Part shown: positions 5,828 to 6,522 of the stretch, in pieces | How positions within the stretch are numbered: position 1 is the stretch's first letter | Layout of the letters: every line of letters begins with the position of its first letter | Assembly (NCBI GenBank): GCA_013298205.1 | Contig: JAAFJZ010000142.1 | Coordinates: 1-6,522, forward strand | DNA length: 6,522 bases | Direction of reading: 5' to 3' | Source of the DNA: Cytophagales bacterium | GTDB taxonomy: Bacteria; Bacteroidota; Bacteroidia; Cytophagales; UBA9547 | Notes under the pieces: model-generated | Databases searched by the model: none | What the model saw: the letters and a program-made list of their open reading frames with translations, nothing else | What the model was told of the DNA's origin: nothing | Program-made: the position numbers and the translations under genes

Positions 5828-5857
5828 CAAAATTAAGTCTTTGCTACTTATATTCAA
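5828..5857 (-). promoter_or_regulatory. Bacteroidota-type promoter for the small membrane protein gene
   Basis: On the minus strand, TTG (plus-strand 5855-5857) and TAATTTTG (5828-5835) are separated by 19 bp, the same spacing as the promoters at 552-583 and 2731-2760. Transcription would start near 5821 and give a leader of about 98 nt before the ATG at 5723, containing the inverted repeat at 5757-5777. The promoter begins just 9 bp past the stop codon of the oxidoreductase gene. Confidence 0.6.
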
Positions 5858-5866
5858 CAGGATTAA

Positions 5867-6522
5867 CTAAGCTTTTTGCATACTTTCCAATATCGCTTTT
5901 ACTTCTGGTTTGCAGCTTCCGCAACCCATTCCAGCACCTGTCAATTGGCAAAGTTGGGTTAAATCTTTACATCCTTCTTTTACTTTATTCATCAAGTTGC
6001 CTTCGCCTACGCTATTGCAAGAACATACTATTTTGCCTATCACAGGCTCTACTTTTTTGTTAGAACGCAAGATTTCAAGCCTTTTTTCAGAAAGTTCTAT
6101 TTTATTTTCAATCAAATCTTTGTATTCAATAAACTCAGATTTATCTCCAATTAAAATAGCTCCTACAAGCTTGTCATTATGGATTATACATTTTTTGTAA
6201 TACCTTTTGGCTTTATCTAAAAACACAACCTCTTCATAATCAGGATTATCTTTAGGTGCTTCGGGCAATCCTATTGAGCAAAGCTGTACACCATCCATTT
6301 TGAGAATATTCATGAAAGTAGAACCTTTGTAGTAGCTATAAAAATCGCCACTCAAAAATTTGGCTACCACCATCGCTTGCCTTTCTGCGGCAGCGGTTAT
6401 TCCCCACATATTACCTTTGTATTCTGCTATCTCGCCTACTGCAAAAATATGCGGATCGGAACTTTGCATATACTCATTTACTACTACTCCCCTTTTTACT
6501 TCCAAACCAGATGCCCGAGCAA
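5867..6522 (-). CDS. NirB/NasB-type FAD-dependent oxidoreductase with C-terminal BFD-like [2Fe-2S] domain (5' end outside window)
   Basis: The frame is open to the right edge, so the N-terminal part is missing; 217 residues are visible, and the TTG at 6503-6505 is an internal codon. The visible part starts in the end of the FAD/NAD(P)H-binding region. SSDPHIFAVGEIAEYKG (visible residues 20-36) matches the segment that contacts FAD in this family, where the motif is often GEC rather than GEI. A substrate or NADH-side domain follows (about 60-160). The C-terminus is a BFD-like [2Fe-2S] domain: VCSCNSVGEGN then GAGMGCGSCKPEV, with cysteines spaced CxC-x31-CxxC (coding positions 5912-6025). This order is that of the NADH-dependent electron-input half of assimilatory nitrite reductase NirB or nitrate reductase subunit NasB. 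The protein stops 14 residues after the last cluster cysteine, so the siroheme and [4Fe-4S] reductase half of full NirB is absent. It probably passes electrons to a separate partner, not in the window. The precise partner and substrate are not known. The stop is TAG. Confidence 0.85.
   Translation of the reverse strand, partial: ARASGLEVKRGVVVNEYMQSSDPHIFAVGEIAEYKGNMWGITAAAERQAMVVAKFLSGDFYSYYKGSTFMNILKMDGVQLCSIGLPEAPKDNPDYEEVVFLDKAKRYYKKCIIHNDKLVGAILIGDKSEFIEYKDLIENKIELSEKRLEILRSNKKVEPVIGKIVCSCNSVGEGNLMNKVKEGCKDLTQLCQLTGAGMGCGSCKPEVKAILESMQKA

Noticed and set aside
5910..6200. Plus-strand 96-codon frame opposite the oxidoreductase gene
   Set aside because: It lies opposite the conserved BFD-like cysteine domain and its serine/leucine/proline-rich translation shows no motif of its own.
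1..6522. Mobile element, prophage, CRISPR array or defence island
   Set aside because: No transposase, integrase, phage structural gene, spaced direct repeats or defence-type domains are visible; the Bor-like lipoprotein alone is not evidence of a prophage.

Overview
The window looks like a piece of chromosome from a low-GC member of the Bacteroidota, possibly a Cytophagales-type organism; the order is a guess. The evidence is A+T-rich non-coding DNA, start codons without Shine-Dalgarno sequences, several copies of the Bacteroidota-type promoter (TTG, 19 bp, TAnnTTTG), and proteins that read like Bacteroidota orthologues. Both ends of the window cut through genes.

Layout, left to right. (1) The 3' end of mutS, mismatch repair (+). 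(2) A short Bor-like lipoprotein gene (+) with its own promoter and a clear intrinsic terminator. (3) Two minus-strand genes 10 bp apart, probably one transcript: an unnamed outer-membrane beta-barrel-like protein followed by trpC, indole-3-glycerol-phosphate synthase. (4) A 342-bp divergent intergenic region that contains an approximately 83-nt structured element and promoters facing both ways. (5) A YbiT-type ABC-F ATPase and an RluD/RluA-type 23S rRNA pseudouridine synthase (+), 43 bp apart and plausibly co-transcribed. (6) On the minus strand, converging on the RluD gene, a two-helix small membrane protein, preceded by the 3' end of a NirB/NasB-type FAD-dependent oxidoreductase that ends in a BFD-like [2Fe-2S] domain.

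The coding content is mostly housekeeping: DNA repair, tryptophan synthesis, ribosome function and probably nitrogen-linked redox. The ABC-F and RluD-like products both act on the ribosome, the only clear functional pairing. I see no phage, IS element, CRISPR array, tRNA or rRNA, and no convincing new multi-gene system. The items most worth a second look are the structured intergenic element at 2565-2647, the degenerate second ATP site of the ABC-F protein, the early end of the NirB-like protein after its BFD domain, and the trpC gene standing apart from other trp genes.
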